A DNA stretch of 64,000 bases from Zeugodacus cucurbitae. Its lineage: Eukaryota > Arthropoda > Insecta > Diptera > Tephritidae. The DNA is taken from contig NC_071672.1 of the NCBI RefSeq assembly GCF_028554725.1, forward strand, positions 1,205,001 through 1,269,000, in the 5' to 3' direction. The first letter of the stretch is position 1, and each line of letters opens with the position of its first letter. Below the pieces are notes generated by a model that was not told the origin of the DNA, searched no databases, and saw only the letters and a list, made by a program, of their open reading frames with translations. The position numbers and the translations under genes were made by a program. Of this stretch, positions 8,722-21,205 are shown in pieces.

Positions 8722-11700
8722 CTAACCCCGGTCTTCAGCCAATTGTCTTCGCCGCCTGAACAACACACGCGCACATCTTTCAAACGACCCTAACTGTTCG
8801 GCATTCCGACTAGTGGAGATCACACCACTAACATCTAACCGTCCATCAGTCCAACTAATCCCCATACCCCCAAGGTCCCTAATGTCTGAGTACATCGGGC
8901 ATTCCGCTATAACATGCTCCCAATTCTCAACACATGCCCCACACATACACTCTGGACTATCTGCAAGGTGCCTCTTATGCAAGAATGCATTAAGAGGCCC
9001 ATGCCCCGTAAGCAGGAAACCCAGACTTAGACAAAATCTGAAGTCTGGGTTTCCTTCTACATACCTAACGTCCCGGATGTACTCATAAGTCACCCGACCA
9101 TTGAGACTACTGTCCCAACGGTCTTGCCACCTACACCTGACCCTATCATCTAGAAGCCTCTTGCTCCCTAGATATTCCTCCCTCTCCACATCATCATCGG
9201 AAATCAAATCATTCCGCAGCAATGACACACTCAGACCCCTTCTTAACCTGAATGATACAGCACGCTGTATGACAACCAGGTCAAGAGGGGGCGCACCTAG
9301 TAACACCTGCAACGCATCCGTAGAAACAGTGCGACATACAGGCAGACAGGCGAGCATCATGCAACGCTGGACGGAGAGGAGCCTTCGGCGACCGAAGACC
9401 GTCGTGGTAGTTCGCCACCATACAGCAGCTCCATAAGTGGCACAGGCCACAAACAAGCCGCGGTATATGGTGCGAACAGCACGACGTCCGAGGCCCAATC
9501 ACTCCGTAAAACGCGCATAACCTTACCTACGACCGCCTGCAGTCGCACCTTCACACTCACCAAGTGTGGAGTAAAACACATTCTTTCACTCATGGTCAAC
9601 CCCAGGTACTTGACTTGCGTCACATACCTGATGCCGACCCCAATCACACGGACAACCGGTGGACGCCCCGGTGACAGTCTGCCTTTTAAAAGCATTGTCA
9701 CCGTTTTGTCCATCGAGATGTCTACACCCACACTTATCACCCGATTGTGGACAATTTCTAAAAATTGTCCTCCCACCCGATCCAACTCACGCCTTGAGCG
9801 ACCTTCAACAAGGAGAAGAAGGTCGTCCGCATACGCACAACACTTACAGAGTGGTACGAGCTGTCCAAGCAGAGAGTCCATCATGAGGTTCCATATATAT
9901 GGACCACATATGGATCCCTGCGGACAGCCACGAGCCACTCCAATCTCCACACTCCCATTCATTCCAACGATGGAGGCTTCTAACCGTTCTATCACTCGAT
10001 CCCAGATCAGATAATCGAATGCCCCCTTGAAGTCAACAAATATGCCTAGGACATACTTGTTGACATTCTCCCTAACAACATTCTGTACATACATCCACGC
10101 ATCTTCCACACTGCGTCCTTTCCTGAACCCATACTGCCTATCCGACCACATACCCCGCGTTAGCTCCTGAAGTCGTTCCACCATAACCCTCTCCAGTACT
10201 TTTCCAAGCACCGGAAGAAGGCTGATGCCCCGATAAGAACGAGGATCACTCCTGATCTTATCAGGGGACTTCAGGAGAGGGACGACCCTGGCACTTTTCC
10301 ACTCACGTGGAAAATATCCCTCCCACACGCATTTGTTATAAATGGCCTCCAAGTATTCCGGAATGAACTTCCACAAGCTTTTGCACATCTCTCCGTTCAA
10401 ACCATCAAAACCTGGGGACCGTTTAGACCTAACCAGGCCAAAGGCGTATCCCAACTCCTCATCTTCTAGTGGAGGAACAGGTACCTCTTGTGCTTGAGGT
10501 GCCTGAACCTCAGCCTTGGGAAAGAACGCTCTTAACAGGACCTCCGCACACTCTCTCCACGTTGATAACACAGAGTCTCCAACGCGGAGAGAGGTGATAT
10601 CCTGCCTCTTACGACCCCTGCAGATCCTGTAGACCTGCCCCCAGAGGTCGTCCCTATTCTCCCCAACAAAGCTCCTCCATTCTTCTTCTTTTATTTTCAC
10701 AAGCATATCCTTATACTCTCTAACCGCACAACTAAAATCATATCTGATCTGGGATAACCTATCCGAATTGGACCGCCGAGCACGCTGAAACTTTCGTCTC
10801 AACCGCCGGACAGTCCTCCTCTTCAAGGTTAACTCATTCGTCCACCACTTAAATTTCCTAATCCTAGAACTTTGATATTTCCTGAAAACCCTATCATTAA
10901 CACACCAGACCAACTCATACAGCCGAGCAATTTGCTCGTCCACCCCCAATTCCTCAAACTCACTAAGCGGTATTTCCAATACCGCTTCCCTTACATTCTG
11001 TCCATATTGGTTCCAGTCAGTACCAGAGGTACGCCATCGCCGCAATGGACCCTCGTACGCCGAGGGTGGGGATTTCGGAGAAACCATAATTTGTATCAAA
11101 TTATGGTCACTCAATCCCCACCCTCCCCTAATCTCCCAACTGACGTCAAACGCTCTCCTTGCTGCCTCATTCATTAACGTTACGTCAATATCACTCATGC
11201 CCCTAGGCCCCTCAAACGTAAATCATTCACTCGGCTCATTCAAAATGTGGAGGCTCTTAGCCACCACCCATTCACTCAATACCTCGCCTCGGATGTGGCT
11301 TTGATATCCAGACGAATGTCTGGATACCTTACTAAACCACATCGAGGACGAGGCATTTGCATCCAACCCCAGGATAAATGGGCTACTACTCCCCAGTAGT
11401 AGTAGCTTATCCATGTAGCCCAGGTAGGGCTCCAGGGGCTCGCTAAATTTGCAATACAAACTAGCGACAATCATTCTACCGAACTCCCCCTCTACTGAAA
11501 CACACACCCCCTGTTGCGACGAATCCAACACTACGCAATCGTAGTTTGGATCCGTCACAACAATTGCGGCATTACCACCAAGGTCCGTAAAGACCCTGAA
11601 AATCCCAGTAAGACCCCGAACCACACCATAGGTGGTGTAGGGCTCCTGGAGTAAGGCAATGCCGCACCCACCCTCAAGCATACAACCCCCCAACTCACAC

Positions 11701-11747
11701 ATCACGGCATACGATCCCTGACAATTTAGCTGAAAGATACCCCCCAT
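8722..11747 (-). pseudogene. R1-A2 ORF2 (endonuclease-RT), broken
   Basis: Starts at ATG 11747-11745, which overlaps the ORF1 stop as TGATG. Endonuclease motifs: QLNCQGS and LLQEPY, then GLDANAS (11223-11747); SDIDVTL and SDHNLIQ follow in the next piece (9357-11198). RT motifs: SYRGISLLPVLGKV, QYGFRKGRS, DFKGAFD, GCPQGS, CAYADDLLLL, KYLGLTMS. About 19 residues between ERLEE and KASIVG are lost by an in-frame deletion near 9974. A 1-base deletion near 9495 shifts the frame before the C-terminus (8722-9498), which keeps the knuckle CMCGACVENWEHVIAEC. A stop follows NEPSE at 11223. All catalytic residues are readable but not in one frame. Confidence 0.9.
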
Positions 11748-13129
11748 CAGTGTCTGGCGAGGGCGCGCTCAACAACACCACAGTATATGGGGCAGACAGC
11801 GGACATCATAAGATGCCCAGCTGGCCTACCCTTAAATGCACAGTTGCGACAATGGGGTGCATCTGATTTGGCCCTACACTCAGCCAGCAACAGGGGTATC
11901 CGGTCGAACCCTGAAGGAAAACCACTTTATGTAGCACCTTCCCGCTTCCAAGAGGGCGGACATTGATTTGTCCGAACCCTCAAGGACAACGTTGGTGCTA
12001 CCATCAGCGGCCTCCTTCCAGGGCCGACTGACCATCCGCACATCTGACTTTCGTGCCTCAGGGCTGACGTCCGGGAAGTTCAACCGAAAGAGCTCCTCCA
12101 TGAAGTCATCATGGGAGATTTCGGTGTGAACCCCCTGAACCACAACCCGCGGACCCAACTTCCGGTTCACAGTCACATTCAATCCCACCTCTCCGAATTT
12201 GGCATTATTCGCCACCTTTTCCCTCTCTAAGACAGAGGGGGTGCGAATAACCACCCCACCACCCTTAATCGGCTTCACCTCGTGCACTCGCACTCCGAGG
12301 GAAGGTCCCACCTCTTTCACCACCTTTTTGATGACTTCCTTAGAGGAAGTCGTCGGGGCCTTGCTGCACACCACCACCGACCACGTCTCCACGGGCTTCG
12401 GCAATGCCGGAGCAATCGCCTCCAGCACCTGTGTTGCACCAGCACCTGCACGCACCGACTCAGCCGGAGCCAAACCCACAACCGACCTCTTCGGTTGGGG
12501 AATATATCCCCCACACCCCCGCTGAGAGCGTCAACTTGACCGCGAAGATGGGCATTCTCGGTTACTACCGTCATCAGGAGTGCCTCGTACTTCGAGGCAA
12601 GCTCCATCAGCCCCTTCGCAGTAGTGACCTCAAAGTCCTTAGCCCCAAACACCAAGGCGTTCAACTCGGCCGTCACTGCCTTCATGGCAGCAACATGGCT
12701 GATAGCGCCTCCCCCAACCACACCCCCATTAACTCTACCCTCACGTTTCCCCCCCTCCTTCCCCGAGCTGACTTTCGTCGATCCCTCCTTCGCGACGCTC
12801 TTTTTTGCGACACTCTTCTTCACGACGCCCTTCCCAGTGCCGCTGTTACCGCCACTCTCGGCCGGCTTGGAAGCACCCGAAACTGCGGGGTGAGCAACCG
12901 CTTTTTCAGCGGTGCCACCTATTCCGCTACCGCTCTCACTCCCACCATCCTGTGATTTCATCAACAGAGGCGACCCCAAACGCGCCCTCCTCCGCGGCGG
13001 AGACCTCACCGGTGGCCTCACCTCCTCATCACCCGACGACGTTTCCACCATCACTGTTATGGGGCCCGACACGTGGCTTTCAGCGAGGGACTTAACCCTC
13101 CTCCTCCGTGGTGGAGCCATTCCCACCAT
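11747..13129 (-). pseudogene. R1-A2 ORF1 (Gag-like), knuckles deleted
   Basis: Begins MVGMAPPRRRR at 13129 (or MAPPRRRR at 13120), with a basic, Ser/Lys/Gly-rich N-terminus and a run of KKSVAKKSVAKEGSTK repeats. It continues HVAAMKAVTAELNALVFGAKDFEV and a helical EALLMTVVTENAHLRGQVDAL segment. A frameshift near 12520 moves the rest (SVVVCSKAPTT..., VHEVKPIKGGGVVIRTP) to another frame. The zinc-knuckle region that copy A1 keeps is cut by two deletions at about 11862 and 11886. The stop overlaps the ORF2 ATG. Confidence 0.87.
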
Positions 13130-14020
13130 CGGCCTAACCCTAGGCAGGCTGTTACGCCGGCGAACACTGGCGCAGAAGCTACCTGCTCAGGTAAAACCCG
13201 AAACAGCTGCTCTCCAGCCACGTGCAACTGAACGCACTGAAGACACTGACTCACACGTATACTCGCTCTGTAGCAGTCACCACCCAAGCAGTCGGTTAAT
13301 GCGCTCTCGCGAGGGCACAGCCCACAACCCAGCCAAAGTTCTGAAAAGGCTACTCAAAAAGACCGCCGGACAGATCAATGTCCCCGTAACGGTCGCGAGT
13401 CAACCGCTGTGGCACTGTACCAACCGCACTGTGGGCTTAACAGCACTCTGCTACGACCGCAGTCGACGCAACAGTCAGCGACCTCAGCACTGGGACAGCC
13501 CCAGGCACCCTTTGGGCAAAACTGTCCGAGCAAACCCGAAACAAGTGCAACTGAACGCCAGGCGCTCAGCACAGCACTCACCGGTAGGCAATCCAGCCAG
13601 TGGGAATACCAACAACACGGTAAACCACTGACACTGTGCGACAGCCCACCAACAACAAACGTGTGGATACCCACGCTACTTAAGGAAAACAACAAAGTTA
13701 TACTTACCAGTACACGCCGTACAGTCAACCGCGACTGTACAAAAACACTCGCCCGTACCGAAACCCGTTACCACGCGCGCACAAAAATGCGAAGAATGCA
13801 CAAAAGTGTGCAGTCGCACAAAATCACACGCGACCGTAGCAACAACAACACTAGCTACCCACGCCAGGCAATAACGGTGCCTATCACACACCGCGTAAAC
13901 AAATGTCCGCACAAAAGGAAATACCGAAAAATTCCACCAAAAAATCGCAAAGAAAAACTTACCAAGAAAAATCACGATGCGCACGCACGTCTATCCGCGT
14001 CGAAAGCCAACTAACGAATG
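13130..14020 (-). other. R1-A2 5'UTR
   Basis: About 890 bp without supported coding sequence, ending at the R1 5' terminus (RNA begins TCATTCG on the minus strand). Its interior is unlike the B-subfamily 5'UTR. It holds the uninterrupted insertion site used by the Waldo-like element in A1 (about 13612-13620). Confidence 0.75.
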
Positions 14021-14034
14021 AGTAGATAGGGACA
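14021..14034 (-). repeat. 14-bp 28S target copy between R1-A2 and R1-B1
   Basis: AGTAGATAGGGACA, a perfect copy of the R1 target-site duplication, joining the A2 5' end to the B1 3' end. The two elements belong to different subfamilies. Confidence 0.92.
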
Positions 14035-14540
14035 TCTAAAGCCAATATTAACGTGAGTACCTGCCGACGACGGCCTTACCTCACGGTGCTCAAAAGCACA
14101 GCGGATCAAATCAATGCGATGATCAGCGCCCCGAAAAATGCAATGCATTATTCAGTACCAATTGGCGTGTGGAATGGACACACTAACCACCTTGGTGAGG
14201 TTCGAGGCCTATCTAAAACCTCTGCCGTACTTTGGGTCCAGCACCCGGTTGCAATGCAACTCCACATTGAGCGACAAATATCACTCTCCCCGCATTCGGG
14301 TATTAAACCACAACCACCACGATACTCCCCGAGGGGCCAGTCCGCACGAGTAGTTTGGAGCGAACTCCAAGGGCTCCTACTCCCCGTGGTACCAGAATTA
14401 AGTCTCCGGTCAGACCTCGTAGTTGAAACTACTACCAGTTGAGCTTCCATACTGCTCTGGACTGGTGACCAGGGGTTGGACCCCATTCTCTCATCCAATA
14501 CACACACAATACACACACCATTCACACAAAGAAACTATAC
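14035..14540 (-). other. R1-B1 3'UTR
   Basis: Homologous to the A2 3'UTR over nearly its whole length, differing in the terminal bases. It keeps the inner UUCG-type hairpin (TTGGAG/CTCCAA at about 14355-14370), but the outer stem has one change (GAGTAGT). The GAGTGA stem carries one mismatch (GAGCGA). Confidence 0.82.
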
Positions 14541-17500
14541 TTAGTTTCCAGCTAATTGTCTTCGCCGCTTAAACACCTCACGCGCAAACACACCAAATAA
14601 TTCTAATCGTTCGGCATCCCAACTAGTGGAGATCACACCACTAACATCTAACCGTCCATCAGTCCAACTAATCCCCATACCCCCAAGGTCCCTAATGTCC
14701 GAGTTCATCGGGCATTCAGCAATAACATGCACCCAATCCTCAACACGCGCCCCACACATACATTCCATTCCATCAGAGAGGCGCCTCTGATGCAAAAAAG
14801 CATTCAAAGGCCCATGCCCCGTAAGTAGGAAACCCAGACTCAGACAGAATCTGAAATCTGGGTTTTCCCCAACAAACCCAACATCCCGAATGTACTCATA
14901 AGTCACACGACCGTTAGGACTATTATCCCAACGGTCTTGCCACCTACTCCTAACCCTGTCATCTAGAAGCCTCTTGCTTCCTAGATATCCCAACCTCTCC
15001 ACATCATCGTCAGAAATCCATTCATTCCGCAGCAATAACACACTCAAACCCCTCCTCAACCTGAAAGAAACAGCACGCTGTAAAACAATCAGGTCAAGAG
15101 GGGGCACACCCAATAAAACCTGCAACGCATCCGTAGAAACGGTGCGACATACAGGCAAACAGGCAAGCATCATGCAACGCTGTATAGAAAGAAGTTTTCG
15201 ATGACCCGAAACCATCGTAGCCACCTTCCACCATAAGGAGATCCATAAGTGGCACAGGCCACAAACAAACCTCGATATATGGAGCGAACAGCACGACGCC
15301 CGAGACCCCAATCACTCCGTAAAACGCGCCTGACACTACCAACAATCGCCTGCAGCCGCCGCTTCACATTCACTAAGTGTGGAGTAAAACACATTCTTTC
15401 ACTCATGGTCAAACCCAGATATTTGACTTGCGTCACATACCTGATGCTGACCCCATTCACACGGACAACCGGTGGACGCCCCGGTGACAGTCTACCCTTT
15501 AAGAGCATTGTCACCGTTTTATCCATCGATATGTCAACACCCACACCCACACCCCAATTATGAGCAATCTCCAACAATTGCCCTCCTACCCTTTCAATCT
15601 CAGACCTCGAACAGCCTTCAACTAAAAGAAGCAGGTCATCCGCATACGCACAACACCTGCAGAGTGGTTCGAGCTGCCCAAGCAGTGAGTCCATCATGAG
15701 GTTCCAAATATATGGACCACAGATGGATCCCTGCGGGCAGCCACGAACCACTCCAATTTTCACACTCCCATTCATACCAACGATAGAGGCTTTCCTGTCC
15801 GAAAAGAAGCTCCGCCAGAGACTAATTTCCGAACAGCCAAGTTCCTCTAGCCGTTGAATCACACGATCCCAGATTAGGTAATCAAACGCCCCCTTGAAGT
15901 CAACAAATATGCCAAGGACATATTTGTTGGTATTCTCCCTCACAGCGTTCTGAACATACATCCAGGCATCTTCTACACTGCGTCCTTTCCTGAACCCATA
16001 CTGCCTATTCGACCTCAAATCCCGCGTTAGCTCCTGAAGCCGTTCCACCATAACTCTTTCCAGCACTTTCCCAAGCACTGGAAGGAGACTGATGCCCCGA
16101 TAAGAACGAGGATCACTCCTGATCTTATCAGGAGACTTCAGGAGAGGAACAACCCTGGCACTTTTCCACTCACGTGGAAAATATCCCTCACAAATGCACT
16201 TATCATAAATGACCTCCAAGTATTCCGGAATGAACTTCCACAAGCATTTGCACATCTCTCCGTTCAGACCACCAAAACCTGGAGACCGTTTAGACCTGAC
16301 CAGGCCAAAGGCATATCCCAGCTCCCCATCATCTAATGGAGGAACAGGTACCTCATGTGCATGGGGTGCCTGAACCTCAGCCCTGGGAAAGAACGCTCCT
16401 AACAGAACCCCAGCACACTCTCTCCACGTTGATAACACAGTGTCACCAACACGAAGAGAGGTGATATCCTCCCTCTTACGACCCCTGCAGATCTTATAGA
16501 CCTGACCCCAGGGGTCATCCCTATTGTCATTCACAAAACTCCTCCACTCTTCTTCTTTAATTTTCACAATCATATCTTTATATTCATTCATCGCACAACT
16601 AAAATCATACCTAAACTGGGACAGCCTGTCAGAATTGAACCGCCGAGCACGTTGAAACTTTCGTCTCAACCGCCGGACAGTCCTCCTCTTCAAGGTTAAC
16701 TCATGCGTCCACCACTTAATTTTTCTAACCCTAAAACTTCCACACTTCCTGAACAATCTGTCATTCACACCCCACACCAACTCACACAGCCGAGCAATTT
16801 GCTCATCCACTTCCAGATCATCAAACACTCTAAGCGGTATTTCTAACACCGCTTCCCTTACACTCTGTCCATATCGGTTCCAGTCAATACCAGAGGTACG
16901 CCATCGCCGCAATGGACTCACACACACCAAAGGAGGGGAACGAGGAGCAACGACAATTTGGATCAAATTATGATCACTCAGACCCCACCCTCCTCTAACC
17001 TCCCACTTAAAATCAAACACTCTACTTGCTGCCTCATTCATAAGCGTCACGTCAATATCACTCACACCCCTAGGCCCATCAAACGTATACCACTCACTCT
17101 GCTCATTCAGAATGTGAAAGCCCTTAGCCAACACCCATTCATTCATTACCTCGCCTCGAACGTGGCTTTGATATCCAGACGAATGTCTAGATACCTTACT
17201 AAACCACATCGAGGACGAGGCATTCGCATCCAACCCTAGGACTAATGGGCTACCACTCGCCAGAAGTAGTAACTTATCCATATAGCCCAGGTAGGGCTCT
17301 AGGGGCTCGCTAAATTTGCAATACAAACTAGCGACAATCATTCTACCGAACTCCCCCTCTATAGACACACACACCCCCTGTTGTGACGAATCCAAGACTA
17401 CACAATCGTAGCCGGAATCATTCACAACTATTGCAGCATTAACCCCAAGGTCCGTAAAGACCCTAAAACCTCCAGGAAGACCCCGAACCACACCATTGGT

Positions 17501-17614
17501 GGCGTAAGGCTCCTGAAGTAAGGCAATGCCACACCCCCCTCAATCATACAACCCCCCAACTCACACATAACGGCATACGACCCCTGACAATTAAGCTGAA
17601 AAACCCCCCCCCAT
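14541..17614 (-). pseudogene. R1-B1 ORF2 (endonuclease-RT), frameshifted
   Basis: The main frame (15170-17491, 773 codons) carries the endonuclease motifs GLDANAS, SDIDVTLMNEA and SDHNLIQ. RT motifs follow: SYRGISLLPVLGKVLERV, QYGFRKGRS, DFKGAFD, GCPQGSICGP and CAYADDLLLL. A single lost base near 15236 (CCATAAGG where B4, B5 and B6 have CCATATAGG) shifts the C-terminus, which continues in 14541-15311 with CMCGARVEDWVHVIAEC. A second 1-base loss near 17537 separates the first endonuclease motif. The ATG at 17614-17612 overlaps the ORF1 stop (TGATG), but the following G-run has 9 G where 8 restores frame. The frameshifts rule out function. Confidence 0.9.
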
Positions 17615-19007
17615 CAGTGTCTGGAGAGGGCACGCTCAACAACGCCACAGTAAATCGGGCAAACAGCTGACATCATAAGATGCCCAGCTGGCCTACCCTT
17701 AAATGCACAGTTGCGACAATGAGGGGCATTACCACAACCGGCAGCTCTATGTCCTTCTTGACCGCACCGCCTACAAACATCTGATTTGGCCCTACACTCA
17801 GCCACTCTATGGTCAAAACTCATACACCGGAAGCAGCCAGCAACTGGGCTATCCGGTCGAACCCTGAAGGAGAACCACTTTATGTAGCACCTTCCCGCCT
17901 CCAAAAGGGCGGACATTAATTTGTCCGACCCCTCAAGGACAACGTTGGTGCTACCATCAGCGGCCACCTTCTAGGGCCGACTGACCATCCGCACATCTGA
18001 CTTTCGTGCCTCAGGGCTGATGTCCTGAAGGTTCAACCGAAAGAGCTCCTCCATGAAGTCATCATGGGAGATTTCGGTGTGAACCCCCTGAACCACAACC
18101 CGCGGACCCAACTTCCGGTTCACACTCACATCCAACCCCACCTCCCCGAACTTGGCATTATTCGCCATCTTTTCCCTCTCTAAAACAGAGGGGGGCGAAT
18201 AACCACCCCACCACCCTTAATCGGCTTCACCTCGTGTACACGCACTCCGAGGGAAGGTCCCACCTCCTTCACGACCTTCTTAATCACCTTCTTAGAGGAG
18301 GTGGTCGGGGCCTTGCTTCTCACCACCACCGACCAAGTCTCAACCGGCTTCGGCAATGCCGGAGCAATTGCCTCCAACACAGGCGCTGGAGGCGCACGCA
18401 CCGACTCAGCCGGAGCCAAACCCACAACCGACCTCTTCGATTGGGGAATAGATCCCCCACAACCCCCCCTGAGAGCGTCAACCTGACCGCGAAGATGGGC
18501 ATTCTCGGTTACTACCGTCATCAGAAGCGCCTCGTACTTCGAGGCAAGCTCCATCAGCCCCTTCGCAGTAGTGACCTCAAAGTCTTCAACCCCAAACACC
18601 AATGCGTTTAATTCCGCCGTCACTGCCTTCATGGCAGCAACATGGCTAATAGCGCCTCCCCCAACCACACCATCATTTTCTCCACCCTCCTTAACAGCGC
18701 TAACAGGACACTCTTTTGCAGAAGTACCCTTAATGCGCTTCTTCCCCTTAATCCACACTACACCTCCACGCTTGCTGACAATAGGGTGGACAACCACTTC
18801 TTCAGCGGTGTTACCCATGTCAGCACAACTACTCCCATCCACTAACATCACCAACGATGGCGAACCTATCCTAACCTTCCTACGCGGCGGGGACCCAACC
18901 GAAGGTCCAGTACCCTCATCAGCCGACGAGGTCTCCACTGCTAACGCAAGCTCTTTCCCCTCATTCCCAGCAGGGTGCTTAGCCCTTCTCCTCCGTGAGG
19001 GAAGCAT
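17614..19007 (-). pseudogene. R1-B1 ORF1 (Gag-like), broken
   Basis: The likely start is ATG at 19007 (MLPSRRRRAKHPAGN); the open frame continues upstream without an ATG. The first piece (to about 18180) includes HVAAMKAVTAELNALVFG and the helical EALLMTVVTENAHLRGQ. An indel at the G-run near 18190 and a TAG near 17968 split it. The last piece (17614-17967) has intact knuckles CFRCMSFDHRVAEC, CRRCGQEGHRAAGC and CRNCAFKGRPAGH. Confidence 0.88.
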
Positions 19008-19956
19008 TTCTACTTCCGGCCTTTCACCAGGCAGGCTGATCCGCCGGCAAAACACTGGCACAGAAGCCACTCGACCAGACAAGACTTGGAACAGCTGCTC
19101 TCAAGACACGTGTGACTGAACGCACAACTCCAGCCAACGGTCTGGAACTGGTCACCCAATAAACCGCCGGACAGAACAAAGTCCCCGTAACGGCTCCAAG
19201 GCAACCGATGTGGAGCTGAACCAAATCGCACTGTGGGTCTAAGGTTAACAGCTACGATCGCAGTCTAAACAAAAATCAGCACCTTCAAAACTCGGACAGA
19301 CACCGGTACCCTTCGAGCAAAACCTGCCCAATCCCCCCGGAAACAAGTGGCAACTCAGTACCAGACACTCAACACAACACTCACTGGCAGAAAAACCAAA
19401 TAGCAGAAAAACAACAAACACAGAAAACACTGAGACTCTATGAGAGTCAGCACCCACGCTAACAATGTGGGTAAACCACGTAAGCCCCAAAAGGTACTAC
19501 CTAACACGCACCTACACACAAAAACTACTGTGCTCGAAAACACCTGTGAAAATATACATACATACATGAGAAAATATACATACAATTGTATATATATTCA
19601 AACACTTGCAGTAATGTAAAAATACACATAGCCAACTACAGAAAAAGTATACACGTACTGACAAACTTTATCTACACATACAATCGAACATATATTGAAA
19701 ATGAAAATTTTTTATGGAAAACACACATATATACACACACGTATATATTAATATACTAATGCGTAAATATGTATGCAAATGCGCTACAAAACTACCACAA
19801 ATCACAAACTAATACACAAATACTCAAAATGAATGTACTTACATCCAATGCTGAGGGCTCCCACACAAAAAACACCAATTCACAAAAAATTCACGACACA
19901 GAATACGCACAGAAACGAAAACACGTCTGAACAATCTGAAATTCTACAATCGAATG
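19008..19956 (-). other. R1-B1 5'UTR
   Basis: About 950 bp, AT-rich toward the 5' end, with short TA/CA microsatellites near 19540-19760. It ends with the same outer bases as subfamily A (CGAATGA on the plus strand). No coding sequence is supported. Copy B6 has an added 16-bp repeat at the equivalent of about 19515. Confidence 0.75.
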
Positions 19957-19969
19957 ACAGATAGGGACA
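19957..19969 (-). repeat. Variant 28S target between R1-B1 and R1-A3
   Basis: ACAGATAGGGACA, differing from the standard AGTAGATAGGGACA at its outer end. The same variant recurs at 20286-20298 on the other side of A3. Confidence 0.8.
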
Positions 19970-20285
19970 ACGTCCGGTGGGATTAACGTGGGTACCTGCC
20001 GACGACGGCCTTACTCCACGGTGCTCAAAAGCACAGCGGATCAAATCAATGCGATGATCAGCGCCCCGAAAATGCTACGCGTTATTCGGTACCAATTGGC
20101 GTGTGGAATGGACACACTAACCACCTTGGTGGGGTTCGAGGCCTATCTAAAACCTCTGCTGTACTTTGGGTCCGGCACCCGGTTGCAATGCAACTCCACA
20201 TTGAGTGACCAAAGTCACTCTCCCCGCATTTGGGTATTGAACCACAACCACCACGATACTCCCCGAGGGGCCAGTCCGCATGAGG
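19970..20285 (-). mobile_element. R1-A3: 3'UTR-only R1 insertion
   Basis: Only the last 316 bp of a subfamily A element: it starts with the A-type 3' end and stops inside the 3'UTR at CGCATGAG. Both sides carry the same variant target (19957-19969, 20286-20298). This is what an extreme 5' truncation during target-primed reverse transcription would leave. It has no ORF. Confidence 0.85.
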
Positions 20286-20298
20286 ACAGATAGGGACA
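20286..20298 (-). repeat. Variant 28S target between R1-A3 and R1-B2
   Basis: ACAGATAGGGACA, identical to 19957-19969, so the two form a target-site duplication around A3. Confidence 0.8.
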
Positions 20299-20761
20299 TC
20301 TAAAGCCAATATTAACGTGAGTACCTGCCGACGACGGCCTTACCTCACGGTGCTCAAAAGCACAGCGGATCAAATAAATGCGATGATCAGCGCCCCGAAA
20401 AATGCAATGCATTTTTCAGTACCAAATGGCGTGTGGAATGGACACACTAACCACCTTGGTGGGGTTCGAGGCCTATCTAAAACCTCTGCCGTACTTTGGG
20501 TCCGGCACCCGGTTGCAATGCAACTCCACATTGAGTGACAAATATCACTCTCCCCGCATTCGGGTATTCGGGGAGTTCGGGGAGTTGGAGCGAACTCCAA
20601 GGGCTCCTACTCCCCGTGGTACCAGAATTAAGTCTCCGGTCAGACCTCGTAGTTGAAACTACTACCAGTTGAGCTTCCATACTGCTCTGGACTGGTGACC
20701 AGGGGTTGGACCCCATTCTCTCATCCAATACACACACACCATTCACACAAAGAAACTATAC

Positions 20762-21205
20762 TTAGTTTCCAGCTAATTGTCTTCGCCGCTTAAACACCTC
20801 ACGCGCAAACACACCAAATAATTCTAATCGTTCGGCATCCCAACTAGTGGAGATCACACCACTAACATCTAACCGTCCATCAGTCCAACTAATCCCCATA
20901 CCCCCAAGGTCCCTAATGCCCGAGTACATCGGGCATTCAGCAATAACATGCACCCAATCCTCAACACGCGCCCCACACATACATTCCATTCCATCAGAGA
21001 GGTGCTTCTGATGCAAAAAAGCATTCAAAGGCCCATGCCCCGTAAATAGGAAACCCAGACTCAGACAGAATCTGAAATCTGGGTTTTCCCCAACAAACCC
21101 AACATCCCGAATGTACTCATAAGTCACACGACCGTTAGGACTATTATCCCAACGGTCTTGCCACCTACTCCTAACCCTGTCATCTAGAAGCCACTTGCTT
21201 CCTAG
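20762..21205 (-). pseudogene. R1-B2 ORF2 C-terminal fragment
   Basis: About 148 codons from the end of ORF2: RWQDRWDNSPNGR, TYEYIRDVGFVGENPDFRFCLSLGFLFTGHGPLNAF, the knuckle CMCGARVEDWVHVIAEC, and the RRRRQLAGN terminus. No RT domain remains. The product of any readthrough would be only the C-terminal tail. Confidence 0.85.

Larger units (their letters stand above)
8235..14020 (-). mobile_element. R1 retrotransposon copy A2, near full length, dead
   Basis: Complete in outline: 3'UTR 8235-8721, ORF2 8722-11747, ORF1 11747-13129, 5'UTR 13130-14020, flanked on both sides by the 14-bp 28S target (8221-8234 and 14021-14034). It represents subfamily A, whose 3' end reads ACGTCCGGTGGG next to the target (plus strand). 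Damage includes a 57-bp in-frame RT deletion at about 9974, a 1-base loss near 9495, a stop/indel at about 11223, and two small deletions that remove the ORF1 zinc knuckles (11862-11886). Confidence 0.92.
14035..19956 (-). mobile_element. R1 retrotransposon copy B1, full length, dead
   Basis: Subfamily B: 3'UTR 14035-14540, ORF2 14541-17614, ORF1 17614-19007, 5'UTR 19008-19956. The last bases next to the 28S target read TCTAAAGCCAAT on the plus strand, unlike subfamily A. Small lesions disable both ORFs: 1-base losses near 15236 and 17537, a 9-base G-run after the ORF2 ATG, a stop near 17968 and an indel near 18190. The part from about 15414 upward is duplicated in R1-B4. Confidence 0.92.

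Noticed and set aside
12199..13631. Long proline/histidine-rich plus-strand frames opposite R1 ORF1
   Set aside because: They are shadows of the GC-rich, Gly/Ala/Ser-rich ORF1 on the minus strand.
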